Positions 8,107-16,487 of a stretch of DNA of 64,000 nucleotides are shown one piece after another. The position numbers were made by a program, and so were the translations under genes. Numbering within the stretch: the first letter of the stretch is position 1; each line of letters opens with the position of its first letter. Source of the stretch: RHLJ01 sp965242845. Lineage in GTDB: Bacteria; Bacteroidota; Rhodothermia; Balneolales; Balneolaceae. The notes beneath the pieces were generated by a model that was not told the DNA's origin, searched no databases, and saw only the letters and a list, made by a program, of their open reading frames with translations. The DNA is taken from contig CBDETC010000001.1 in assembly GCA_965242845.1 (NCBI GenBank), forward strand, positions 558,001 to 622,000. The letters run 5' to 3'.

Positions 8107-9804
8107 ATGAAAATAGGTTTTCCAATTCGCCTTAAGCTTTTCCTCCTGCTCTCCCTGCTAACAATTGCTGTACTAGCGACAGTACTTATTGCCATAAATA
8201 CTATTTCCTCAAAAACGATTAGAGAAGAAGTAATATCTGATTTCAGTAATCTCCAGGAAGTATTTAAAATTCAGCAGGATTCTAAGTATAAGCGTTTAAT
8301 TGAATCAGCTATTTTAGTTGCAGAAAACCCTGCCTTTAAAGCCAATGTCGAGCTGAAAGACGAAAGTAGCGTTTATTTTAGCGTACTCGAGTTCTCCAAC
8401 TTTGCAGAAACTGACTTGATTATCGTTACCGATGATATAGGTAATACATTAGGTTGGTTTAGAAGGCAGGACTTACACGGCACTAATCTTAGTAACCTGG
8501 AGTATGTTTCCGATGCTCTGGAAGGCTATTACCCTGAGTATAATCCAGAATGGCCATCAACCTGGGCATTCGAAAATGAGCTTTATCAGGTAGTTTCTAT
8601 CCCCATTCTCAAAGCTGGAGATGTTGTAATAGGTACCCTGACTTTTGGAGCGAAATTCACTGATACTGAAGCAGAAGAGTTAACACTGAATACGGAAATA
8701 GATATTTCTCTTTTCCTGGAACAGGATATGATCGCTACTTCGGATAGTGCTTTTAAAAGTGAAGATTTCTGGCCTTTTCTTCTTAGCTATCCTGAGTTGG
8801 TCGATTCAGTCACTTCAAATCTGGTTCTTTCCTCAACACTTCAAACAGACGTGAATGAAACTGAAATGCTATTAGCCGTGTCTCCATTGGGAACTGGCGA
8901 AAAAGCTTTTTTTATCGCGACCGTACCCGTGGCTATGGAATTCTCTTCCCTTCAATTATTGCAGGAAAACGTTCTCTTTATAGCCATTGCCGCCATCTTC
9001 ATAATTATCCTTCTTTCTATTTTTCTGGGGAATGTATTCACCTCCCCTATCAAAAAACTAAGTGAGGCTATGGGTGAGGTTTCGGAAGGTAAATTTGATG
9101 TTACTGTTCAATCGAATACCAAGGATGAAATAGGATTTATGGCAAATCGTTTCAATGAAATGACGATTGGACTAAAAGAACGATTTGCTCTTCAAAACTA
9201 CGTAGGTACTCATACTCTTGAAATGATCCAGGATACTTCAGATGGAAGGCTACAGCTTGGGGGAAGCCGCCAGGAATTAGCCATACTGTTTACTGATATC
9301 AGAGGGTCTACTGCCAAAATTGAAAAAACGGATCCCGAAGATTTTATCCAGAATCTGAACAAAACACTTACTTCACAAGCTGATGCCGTTTCCAAATTTG
9401 GTGGTTCTATCGATAAATTCGTGGGAGACTCTATTATCGCTTTATTTAGTGGTGAAGACGCCTTGAAAAGAGCTATCGAGGCTTCAGTAGCGATGCAAAA
9501 AGATTTTTATGGAGATGAAAAACTCTCTGGTTTTTTTAAAGGCTTGGGTATTGGCGTCAACTATGGAAGTATGGTGCTGGGGAATATGGGAGCAAGCGAA
9601 AGAATGGACTATACCGTTATCGGACCGGAAGTTAATTTATGCGCTCGTCTTTGCTCTGCAGCTGAGTCTGGTCAGGTACTACTCCCTAAAATGAAAGTTG
9701 AGGAACATCGCCTTGCCTACGATTTTAATTTTAAAGATGTAGAACCCAAATCCTTAAAAGGGTTCTCAAACCCAATAGAAACTGTTGAGGTACTTTATGA
9801 ATAA
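8107..9804 (+). CDS. Membrane adenylate cyclase with extracytoplasmic sensor and HAMP
   Basis: A 565-residue receptor cyclase that should make cAMP in response to a periplasmic signal. Order: transmembrane helix (about 10-31), periplasmic CACHE-like sensor (35-285), second helix (290-313), HAMP (314-365), class III cyclase (about 390-560). Metal-binding aspartates D397 (LFTDIRGS) and D441 (FVGDS) are present. K437 and D501 (RMDYTVIG) are the adenine-selecting pair, so ATP rather than GTP is predicted. It follows the cupredoxin by 7 nt and overlaps the barrel gene by 8 nt. Crp/Fnr-family protein at 32864 is one possible but unproven cAMP target. Confidence 0.88.
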   Translation: MKIGFPIRLKLFLLLSLLTIAVLATVLIAINTISSKTIREEVISDFSNLQEVFKIQQDSKYKRLIESAILVAENPAFKANVELKDESSVYFSVLEFSNFAETDLIIVTDDIGNTLGWFRRQDLHGTNLSNLEYVSDALEGYYPEYNPEWPSTWAFENELYQVVSIPILKAGDVVIGTLTFGAKFTDTEAEELTLNTEIDISLFLEQDMIATSDSAFKSEDFWPFLLSYPELVDSVTSNLVLSSTLQTDVNETEMLLAVSPLGTGEKAFFIATVPVAMEFSSLQLLQENVLFIAIAAIFIIILLSIFLGNVFTSPIKKLSEAMGEVSEGKFDVTVQSNTKDEIGFMANRFNEMTIGLKERFALQNYVGTHTLEMIQDTSDGRLQLGGSRQELAILFTDIRGSTAKIEKTDPEDFIQNLNKTLTSQADAVSKFGGSIDKFVGDSIIALFSGEDALKRAIEASVAMQKDFYGDEKLSGFFKGLGIGVNYGSMVLGNMGASERMDYTVIGPEVNLCARLCSAAESGQVLLPKMKVEEHRLAYDFNFKDVEPKSLKGFSNPIETVEVLYE

Positions 9805-10996
9805 AGCTCTTATGCTTGTGTTGATTTCACTATTACCTGTATTAGGATATTCACAGGTACAAATTAACGGCTCAGTAGATGTAGCCGTGAAAGCAGGTGG
9901 TAAAGAATCAGGATTCTTTGTGAATGGAATACCTGAAGATTTTACACATCTTCATGCCACTTCTGAGGAATTCAATCTTTTGCTTTTCGCGCCTCTTTCC
10001 GAAAATTTTTATACCGAAGCACGGGTTAAAATCAGCACTTTTTTAACGGGTAAATTGGGAGTACCAAAACTTGAACTGGCTAATGTTACCTATAGTCCTG
10101 CGGATAAGAATTATTTCCTATCAGGTGGTAAGATTATCCTCCCATTCGGTTTCTATCCAAATCGTCAGCTCCAAATCGACCGTACCTTTATCGATTATCC
10201 AATGTCCTATTCTTACAGTCTGTTTATTTCAAGAGAAAGAGGCTGGTGGAAAGGAACACGCGGGAAGTATTATACTGATGAGACCGCATCCAGTGACCGG
10301 GATTATGGAGTAAATACTCTTTTTTATGGTGGCTATACTACCGGTCTTGTATATGGAGTAGAGAATACGAAAAGCAGTTTCAGGCTAGCATTGACTAATG
10401 AAGCTCCTACTGGTTATGACGCCTCTCCCATAAATACTCTTGCAGGAATGATGAGATGGACCCACACTCCAAATGCCTACCTAACTTTTGGTTTGTCTGC
10501 ATCTCATGGAAGCTTTATGCATCAAAATTCGGGAGATACGCTTAGCTATGACTACGATTTTAGTAAGTTCACACAAACTGCACTTGGCTTCGATATTCAG
10601 TTAGGCTTTACCTACTTCGAAATTGTTTCTGAATTCACCTATTCGAAATGGTTAGTACCTGGATATACCAATGAAGACGGCTTCATAGAAAAGACAAATG
10701 GTGATCTAGAAGAGTTTGATCTCGCAAATATTGCAGCCAATATTGATATCCGATATGAACCTCCATTCTTTACCGGAGGATACTTTGCGTTACGAGCTGA
10801 CCAACTATACTTCCCCTCAGCAAACTCGCCCACTCAGGGAGGAGACTTTATGTGGGATTATGATCTAACCCGAATTACCGCACTGGTTGGATATAAACTG
10901 GACAGAAACGTTCTTCTTAAAATTGCAGTTGCTGATCAGGATAATTTCAACGGAGATTTTTATTCCTTCAAGGCTTACGTAACTGCCGCTTTCTGA
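9797..10996 (+). CDS. Outer-membrane beta-barrel (porin-like) protein
   Basis: A 399-residue exported protein with signal peptide MNKALMLVLISLLPVLGYSQ and alternating aromatic/polar strands ending in a C-terminal AF, as in outer-membrane barrels. The internal sequence GKIILPFGFYPNRQLQIDRTF resembles a porin family seen beside sensory genes. I start it at ATG 9797; an in-frame TTG at 9785 would add four residues and spoil the signal peptide. It overlaps the cyclase by 8 nt and is probably translationally coupled. The substrate is unknown. Confidence 0.7.
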   Translation: MNKALMLVLISLLPVLGYSQVQINGSVDVAVKAGGKESGFFVNGIPEDFTHLHATSEEFNLLLFAPLSENFYTEARVKISTFLTGKLGVPKLELANVTYSPADKNYFLSGGKIILPFGFYPNRQLQIDRTFIDYPMSYSYSLFISRERGWWKGTRGKYYTDETASSDRDYGVNTLFYGGYTTGLVYGVENTKSSFRLALTNEAPTGYDASPINTLAGMMRWTHTPNAYLTFGLSASHGSFMHQNSGDTLSYDYDFSKFTQTALGFDIQLGFTYFEIVSEFTYSKWLVPGYTNEDGFIEKTNGDLEEFDLANIAANIDIRYEPPFFTGGYFALRADQLYFPSANSPTQGGDFMWDYDLTRITALVGYKLDRNVLLKIAVADQDNFNGDFYSFKAYVTAAF

Positions 10997-11044
10997 TGGA
11001 ATATTTAAAGAGCTATTTTGGTTGAGAGAGAACTTAAATAACGT

Positions 11045-11710
11045 ATGAAAGCACTAATCAAATTTGTTGTTCTACTTGGAGCCTTTTTTACCTTTACTTT
11101 ATTGCTGTTCAAGGTATTAGGTGTTCTTTCAGTAGATGACATCAAACTCTGGCTTGAGCAAGCGATGACGCTGTCTCCCTGGATCGTGGGAGGTGTAATC
11201 GTTTTACTACTGCTTGTCGATCTTTTCATAGCTATTCCTACCCTTTCTCTTACCATTTTGTCTGGATTTTTCCTTGGGTTGGAATTAGGAGTATTCTATT
11301 CCACACTGGGAATGCTTAGTGCAGGAACATTAGGCTATGTAATCAGTAGATTCCATGGAGAAAAATTGCTTCGCTTTATCAGTAAAGACCAGGATCAGTT
11401 AGATGAAATGAAGCGGTTGTTTCACCAGTTTGGTCCTTTCTCTTTGATGCTTTGTCGTGCAGCTCCAATGCTGCCAGAAGTTACTTCTTGTTTGGCAGGG
11501 GTAACACGTATGTCCTACCTGAGGTACTTATTGTTTTACATGATAGGAACTCTACCCTACTCTATTATCGCTGTTTACTCTGGCTCTATCAGTACTGTGG
11601 AAAACCCCAATCCGGCAATTTTTACTTTCCTGGGAATCTTCGGAGGGCTTAGCATTGTGTGGATGGTATTCCTCTACTTCAATAAGCAGAAGCTGAAGAA
11701 AGAGGTTTAA
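11045..11710 (+). CDS. TVP38/TMEM64 (DedA-superfamily, VTT domain) membrane protein
   Basis: A 221-residue inner-membrane protein with five to six hydrophobic helices. The central block LSGFFLGLELGVFYSTLGMLSAGTLGY, the re-entrant segment FSLMLCRAAPMLPEV and the late FYMIGTLPYSIIAVYSG match the VTT domain of TVP38/TMEM64 proteins. Relatives are thought to act as lipid scramblases or transporters. It stands alone, starting 48 nt after the barrel gene, and is followed by an inverted-repeat element. Confidence 0.82.
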   Translation: MKALIKFVVLLGAFFTFTLLLFKVLGVLSVDDIKLWLEQAMTLSPWIVGGVIVLLLLVDLFIAIPTLSLTILSGFFLGLELGVFYSTLGMLSAGTLGYVISRFHGEKLLRFISKDQDQLDEMKRLFHQFGPFSLMLCRAAPMLPEVTSCLAGVTRMSYLRYLLFYMIGTLPYSIIAVYSGSISTVENPNPAIFTFLGIFGGLSIVWMVFLYFNKQKLKKEV

Positions 11711-11722
11711 GCTCTTTCTTTT

Positions 11723-11800
11723 GTCATTCCGAGGCTACTGCCGAAGAATCTAAATGAATCTATAACCAGTTTGATCCTTCGCAGGTATGCTCAGGATGAC
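11723..11800. repeat. 78-bp inverted-repeat element in convergent gap
   Basis: The left end GTCATTCCGAGGCTACTGCC and the reverse complement of the right end, GTCATCCTGAGCATACCTGC, are related over about 31 bases (22 matches), both continuing into GCGAAGGATC/CCGAAGAATC-like sequence. It fills most of the gap between the convergent TVP38 and ychF genes and can fold into one long imperfect hairpin. This matches the style of dispersed palindromic repeats known from many bacterial genomes. It may also serve as a terminator. Confidence 0.65.
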
Positions 11801-11819
11801 TCAAGAGATGGTACCGATA

Positions 11820-12914
11820 CTACACATTAAACCGGAAGAGCATCACGTCACCATCAACAACAGTGTACTCTTTACCTTCCTGTCGCATCTTTCCGGCTTC
11901 TTTGGCGCCCTTCTCTCCACTGTACTCTACATAGTCACCATAAGCTATAGTTTCAGCGCGGATAAATCCTTTTTCGAAATCAGTATGAATAACTCCGGCT
12001 GCCTGAGGAGCTTTTGTTCCTTTCTTAATCGTCCATGCCCGGGCTTCTTTTGGTCCTGCAGTGAAATAAGTAATTAAACCAAGCTCTGCATAGGCGGCAT
12101 GGATCAAACGGTCGAGACCTGCACTGGATACTCCAAGTTCTTCCAGGAACATTTCCTTTTCTTCCTCATCCAGTTCGGCGATTTCAGCTTCAATCTTGGC
12201 ACAAAACATAACTACTTCATCTTCAAACTCAGCAGCAACACCTTTTACCACTTCTACTAAATCATTTCCTGATTCAAGATCGGTTTCACCAACATTACAT
12301 GCATAAAGAACTGGTTTAGCTGAAAGCAAAAATAAATCCCTGAAAGCCTGCTTGCCTTCTTCAGAAACTTCAAAAGTACGAGCAGTATTACCATCTTCGA
12401 GATGTGCACGAAGCTTGTCTACCACTTCCAACTGACTTTTGATTGCCTTATCCCCGCTCTTAGCTTGTTTTTTTAGATTCTCTACACGCTTCTCAACGCT
12501 TTCAAGATCTTTAAGGATTAGTTCTGATTCAATAATTGCGATGTCTCGTTCAGGGTCTACATCACCTTCCACATGAATAATATCATCGTCTTCAAAACAT
12601 CGAACTACATGGATAACAAGGTCCACTTCACGAATATGTGATAAGAAGGCGTTACCCTTTCCTTTTCCCTCAGCAGCACCTTTAACCAGCCCTGCAATAT
12701 CAACAAATTCAATGGTTGTAGGAATTACATTTACCGAACTGGCTATTTCCGCCAGGGTAATTAACCGGGAATCGGGAATCGAAACCTGGCCCACATTAGG
12801 ATCAATAGTACAAAAAGGAAAGTTTGCGGATTCTGCACCTGCATTACTGAGTGCGTTAAACAAGGTCGATTTACCAACGTTGGGTAAACCAACGATGCCA
12901 CATTTTAAGCTCAT
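11820..12914 (-). CDS. ychF: Redox-regulated ATPase YchF (Obg family)
   Basis: A full-length 364-residue YchF/OLA1 P-loop protein, a ribosome-associated ATPase linked to stress responses. The N-terminal G domain has GLPNVGKSTLFNAL (G1), FVDIAG (G3) and the HIREVD segment; a coiled-coil insertion (about 130-200) and a C-terminal TGS domain (from about residue 280: LITYFTAGPKEARAWT) follow. Unlike true GTPases, YchF proteins lack the NKxD specificity motif and prefer ATP. The gene is 18 nt downstream of the phosphatase and may share its transcript with nusB. Confidence 0.95.
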   Translation of the reverse strand: MSLKCGIVGLPNVGKSTLFNALSNAGAESANFPFCTIDPNVGQVSIPDSRLITLAEIASSVNVIPTTIEFVDIAGLVKGAAEGKGKGNAFLSHIREVDLVIHVVRCFEDDDIIHVEGDVDPERDIAIIESELILKDLESVEKRVENLKKQAKSGDKAIKSQLEVVDKLRAHLEDGNTARTFEVSEEGKQAFRDLFLLSAKPVLYACNVGETDLESGNDLVEVVKGVAAEFEDEVVMFCAKIEAEIAELDEEEKEMFLEELGVSSAGLDRLIHAAYAELGLITYFTAGPKEARAWTIKKGTKAPQAAGVIHTDFEKGFIRAETIAYGDYVEYSGEKGAKEAGKMRQEGKEYTVVDGDVMLFRFNV

Positions 12915-12932
12915 TAATAAATTTCTTGATAG

Positions 12933-13607
12933 TTAAAAGTCCAGCCTCTGCTGTTGAATAAATTCCATTTCGGGGAGTAACAATGCTGTCAGCTTTCCAA
13001 AATGGGGGTACACACATCCCGTATCAATCCCTATCATGTTTTTACCCACTAATGGAGTCCGGGTTGGTGTGTGACCGAAAACTACGGTTTTTTCCCAAAT
13101 ATTATCTTCTTCAGCTATATGATCTCTTCGCCATAAAAAACTGCTGTACTGAGACTCATCTTCAAGGGCCTCACTTATGGTTTGATGAGGAGGCATACCG
13201 CCATGAACAAACAGCCAGTTTGGAGTATCATAGTATAACTTCGTATCCGCAAAGAACTGAAGATGAGGAGTAGGAATTCTAGAATCGGGATCTCCTTTTT
13301 GATAAGATTCCATCGTAGCATCTCCCCCATAATCAAACCAATCCAGCAGATCGCGTTTTGAGTAAGAGTTCATAAACATAGCGTCGTGATTTCCTCTCAA
13401 AAATACACACGCATGCGTCTTCGAAAACTCGAGAAGCTTTTGAACTACAGCTTTTGAATCCGGCCCACGATCAACATAATCTCCAAGAAAAATGTATTCC
13501 CTGGAATCACCGAACACGTCGACCAGCCTATGCAAAAGTGCATCTAATGTTTTTATGCAGCCATGGATATCTCCAATAGCTACTTTCTCTGCGGGGGTAG
13601 AACTCAT
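12933..13607 (-). CDS. Bacterial serine/threonine protein phosphatase-like metallophosphatase
   Basis: A 224-residue PPP-family phosphatase. The signature blocks GDIHG (12-16), GDYVDRG (42-48) and GNHD (72-75) are intact, with the downstream H (VHGGMPP) and FGHTPT blocks. The family dephosphorylates proteins or small phosphorylated molecules such as diadenosine tetraphosphate; the substrate is not clear here. Its ATG overlaps the nusB stop by 4 nt, so it is probably coupled to nusB. Confidence 0.88.
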   Translation of the reverse strand: MSSTPAEKVAIGDIHGCIKTLDALLHRLVDVFGDSREYIFLGDYVDRGPDSKAVVQKLLEFSKTHACVFLRGNHDAMFMNSYSKRDLLDWFDYGGDATMESYQKGDPDSRIPTPHLQFFADTKLYYDTPNWLFVHGGMPPHQTISEALEDESQYSSFLWRRDHIAEEDNIWEKTVVFGHTPTRTPLVGKNMIGIDTGCVYPHFGKLTALLLPEMEFIQQQRLDF

Positions 13608-14068
13608 TTTGTGGTTGATCGATCGATCAAGCCTCTGCCTGTTTTGTTTATTTTACCTTGTTTTATGAGTTCTAAAAGCGAAGCGTCAAGAATTCCGTTC
13701 ACGAATCTTCCAGATTTTGCCGTAGAATATTTTTTTACGATCTCAATGGCTTCATTGATCGTCACCTTTGTAGGAATTTCTTCGAAATAAAGGAATTCAC
13801 AGAGCGCCATCCTAAGTACAATAAGATCAATCATTGCGAGTCGGTTTATATCCCAGTTTTGGATATGAGACTCAATGATTTCATTGAATGTTTTCTCATT
13901 CTCAAGGGTCTTAAAAAAAAGTTTCTCTGCGAAACGACGAACCTCTTTTTCTTTCCCCACCTGCTCCTTCATCACTGAATCAACGATATGTTGTGCAGTA
14001 TCTCCACTTTGACGGAAGGCATAAATAGATTGAAGAACAGTTTCGCGAACGTGGCGACGATTAATCAT
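13604..14068 (-). CDS. nusB: Transcription antitermination factor NusB
   Basis: A 154-residue all-helical NusB, which with NusE (S10) binds boxA RNA to prevent early termination on rRNA operons. The N-terminal RRHVRETVLQSIYAF and the C-terminal TINEAIEIVKKYSTAKSGRFVNG are diagnostic. It is first in a minus-strand run with the phosphatase and ychF. A perfect TATCTTTG -7 box lies 21 nt upstream of the ATG (14089-14096). Confidence 0.95.
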   Translation of the reverse strand: MINRRHVRETVLQSIYAFRQSGDTAQHIVDSVMKEQVGKEKEVRRFAEKLFFKTLENEKTFNEIIESHIQNWDINRLAMIDLIVLRMALCEFLYFEEIPTKVTINEAIEIVKKYSTAKSGRFVNGILDASLLELIKQGKINKTGRGLIDRSTTK

Positions 14069-14088
14069 GAACTAAATTATTGGGAGCG

Positions 14089-14096
14089 CAAAGATA
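14089..14096 (-). promoter_or_regulatory. TATCTTTG -7 box for nusB
   Basis: On the minus strand the sequence reads TATCTTTG, an exact match to the Bacteroidota TAnnTTTG -7 element, 21 nt before the nusB ATG. No convincing TTG is seen at the -33 distance. Confidence 0.55.
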
Positions 14097-14126
14097 CGGT
14101 TTTGATTCATTCCCTAAAAAGAAAGA

Positions 14127-14158
14127 TTGATGTATTTATAAAGGGTTCTTTATCTTTG
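14127..14158 (+). promoter_or_regulatory. Promoter of tRNA-Val: TTG-N21-TATCTTTG
   Basis: TTG at 14127-14129 and TATCTTTG at 14151-14158 are spaced 21 nt apart, close to the Bacteroidota -33/-7 arrangement. The box ends 7 nt before the first tRNA base, so transcription probably begins at or next to the mature 5' end. Confidence 0.7.
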
Positions 14159-14165
14159 GAGCTAT

Positions 14166-14239
14166 GCGTTCTTAGCTCAGTTGGTTAGAGCGCCACGTTG
14201 ACATCGTGGAGGTCGGCAGTTCGAATCTGCCAGAACGCA
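14166..14239 (+). tRNA. tRNA-Val (anticodon GAC)
   Basis: A complete 74-nt cloverleaf: acceptor GCGTTCT/AGAACGC, D-arm GCTC/GAGC, anticodon stem CCACG/CGTGG with loop TTGACAT (anticodon GAC at 14200-14202), five-base variable loop and T-arm GGCAG/CTGCC with TTCGAAT. CCA is not encoded. It ends one base before the stop codon of the convergent histidine kinase. Confidence 0.97.
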
Positions 14240-14240
14240 C

Positions 14241-16328
14241 TTACTCATCCTTCTTAAATCGAAAAGCAAACTCTGATCCTGATTCGGTAGATACTTCAAG
14301 AGTCCCATTCAGTTGCTTGGTAAGAGTCTTCACTAATTTCATACCAAGTGATCTGGTTTTTTTAGGACTTTCCATATCAAAACCTACTCCATTATCCCTG
14401 ATAATAAATAATAGGTGGTCACTTTCTTTCTTGAAAAGTATCTGAACTATTCCTTCTTCTCTATCAGAGAAAGCATGTTTGTACGAATTCGTTAATACCT
14501 CGTTCAGAATAAGTCCACATGGAATAGCCTGTGTGATTGGGAGGTAGATTTCATCCATCTCAAATTGTATATCTACAGGAACAGATTGTGAACCCATAGC
14601 CTGCTTAACAGTCCTTGCAAGTTCCTTAATATAATTTTCGACTTTAATCTCAGAAAAATCCTCGGTGTCATAAAGTTTCTCATGAACCAGAGCGATCGAC
14701 TGTATCCTCATTTGACTGTCCTTAAGAATCGTAATCGCATCTTCATTATTCACGGTGTACGATTGCAATTCCAGTAAACCTGTAATTACAGCAAGGTTAT
14801 TTTTAACCCGATGATGAATCTCAGCTAATAAAACTTCTTTCTCTTTTAAAGATGACCGAAGCTGCTCTTCAATATTTTTCCGGTCTGTGATATCAACATA
14901 AATGCCATACTTGTACAACATGTTATTATCAATGATAATAGGAACGGCATAAATGATTACATCAATAAGCTCTCCACTTTTAGACTTTCGCTTGGTGACC
15001 AGGTCTTCCACATAAGGAGTTTCTGAAAGTTGTTTAGCCTCTGGTATATCCTGTTCGGGAACTATAAGTCTATCCAGCTCCAGCCCTTCAATCTCAGCTA
15101 CGGTATATCCAAATAGCTCTTCAAACCCTTTATTAACCTCAATTACCTCATTATGCTTATTAAGCAATGCAATGCCTAAAGGAGAGGTATTAAACAAATC
15201 ATTTAATAGGTGTTCTCTCTTTTTAAGTTCTTCTTCAGCTAGCTTTCGTTCAGATATATCCCGTTCAATAATGATCAGAACTTCCTGCTCGAAATAAATT
15301 CCTTTACTAACTAATAACTCGGTAGGGAAAACTTCTCCATTTATCTTCTTGCCCCACCCATCCAGTTTTTGTGAGCCCTTATTACCTTCACTTTCGCTTA
15401 TCTGCTTTAAGCGTTCAGGATCAAACTTTCCGGCTGCACCAAGTATTTTATGATCTGCACCTATGATTTCAGAAACTTTGTAGCCATAAGTCAACTCTGT
15501 GCCCTTATTTGCTCCTACTATAATACCGTCGTCATTAATCAGGTATATGGCATCGCTGATGGAATCAAACAAATCACGGAAGCTCTGCATACTCCTCTGC
15601 ACTTTATTTAGTGCTTTTACTCTATCTGTGATATCAATAACCAAGGAATAAGTTGAAACCAAACCACCATGCGCATCAAAGAGGTAAGAGTTATACCATT
15701 CGCAATAAATCACCTTACCTGATTTGGTAACATTACGATTAACTACAGACTTACTTTTGATCTTGTCTTTAATTGTACGGGCAAATTCCTGGCTTACCAG
15801 GGGAAGGTCTTCCCTATGAACAAACTCCTTAAGTAAGTTGGGATGTTTTACAGCTTCTTCCTGAGTCCAGCCAAATATCTGTTCTGCTTTAGGCGACCAC
15901 CTTAGAATTCTGTGATTACTATCCCACTCTATCTCTCCCATAGGAAAATCAATAAACTCTACAGGGCTGGAAAGCTGAAATTCCTGGTTTACATTAAACT
16001 GAGTTTGAACTATATCATGAGCAACAACCAATTTACAGGGCTTTCCATGATAGTTTATCAGGTGGGATGAGAATTGAACTAACTGGTTCTCAGATCCCTG
16101 TATATCAAATTCCCATATTCTATTCGATAATGATTGGTTATCAAATGACTTATGGTATAACGATGACACTTCGCTCCCTAACTCAAAGAGTTTTTTACCT
16201 AAAATCTCTTCCTTCTCAAGCCCTAAACGTTGAACGGTATTTTCGTTTACATCCAGTATTTCCAAAGAGATTTGGTCGCATACAAACATACATTGCGTCC
16301 CAAAGAAAGTGTCTTCGTTTTGCGACAT
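14241..16328 (-). CDS. Multi-PAS sensor histidine kinase (HisKA_2 type)
   Basis: A 695-residue cytoplasmic kinase with no membrane segment. Four PAS/PAC units are apparent at about 10-110, 125-240, 245-365 and 370-485 (e.g. WSPKAEQIFGWTQEE; ERDISERKLAEEEL; VDITDRKNIEEQL). They are followed by a HisKA_2 dimerisation helix with AEIHHRVKNN (phosphoacceptor H505 or H506) and a HATPase domain (NEVLTNSYKHAF, RDNGVGFD, SLGMKLVKTL). HisKA_2 kinases often pair with antiterminator or receiver-only regulators; no response regulator is adjacent. The stop codon is one base from the tRNA-Val 3' end. Confidence 0.88.
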   Translation of the reverse strand: MSQNEDTFFGTQCMFVCDQISLEILDVNENTVQRLGLEKEEILGKKLFELGSEVSSLYHKSFDNQSLSNRIWEFDIQGSENQLVQFSSHLINYHGKPCKLVVAHDIVQTQFNVNQEFQLSSPVEFIDFPMGEIEWDSNHRILRWSPKAEQIFGWTQEEAVKHPNLLKEFVHREDLPLVSQEFARTIKDKIKSKSVVNRNVTKSGKVIYCEWYNSYLFDAHGGLVSTYSLVIDITDRVKALNKVQRSMQSFRDLFDSISDAIYLINDDGIIVGANKGTELTYGYKVSEIIGADHKILGAAGKFDPERLKQISESEGNKGSQKLDGWGKKINGEVFPTELLVSKGIYFEQEVLIIIERDISERKLAEEELKKREHLLNDLFNTSPLGIALLNKHNEVIEVNKGFEELFGYTVAEIEGLELDRLIVPEQDIPEAKQLSETPYVEDLVTKRKSKSGELIDVIIYAVPIIIDNNMLYKYGIYVDITDRKNIEEQLRSSLKEKEVLLAEIHHRVKNNLAVITGLLELQSYTVNNEDAITILKDSQMRIQSIALVHEKLYDTEDFSEIKVENYIKELARTVKQAMGSQSVPVDIQFEMDEIYLPITQAIPCGLILNEVLTNSYKHAFSDREEGIVQILFKKESDHLLFIIRDNGVGFDMESPKKTRSLGMKLVKTLTKQLNGTLEVSTESGSEFAFRFKKDE

Positions 16329-16446
16329 CCAGACTTTTTCGAATTATATCATTGCGCTTGAATATCAGACGTTATTCGTTCTTTTACCAAATAAATATTT
16401 AGAACAAATTAGATAAGCTAACAATGTGCTTAATTTTGATTTTTTT

Positions 16447-16454
16447 TATCTTTG
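16447..16454 (+). promoter_or_regulatory. TATCTTTG -7 box for the thrS operon
   Basis: A perfect TAnnTTTG match 33 nt upstream of the thrS ATG. The -33 region (ATG at 16424-16426) is only a partial match to TTG. The identical octamer precedes both tRNA genes, nusB and icmF in this window. Confidence 0.6.
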
Positions 16455-16487
16455 CATCCTTAAAAAAAGAACTTTTTCACCAGTTTA

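Noticed and set aside
11787..12077. Plus-strand frame of 96 residues beside ychF
   Set aside because: It lies mostly antisense to the well-supported ychF gene and has no recognisable family.
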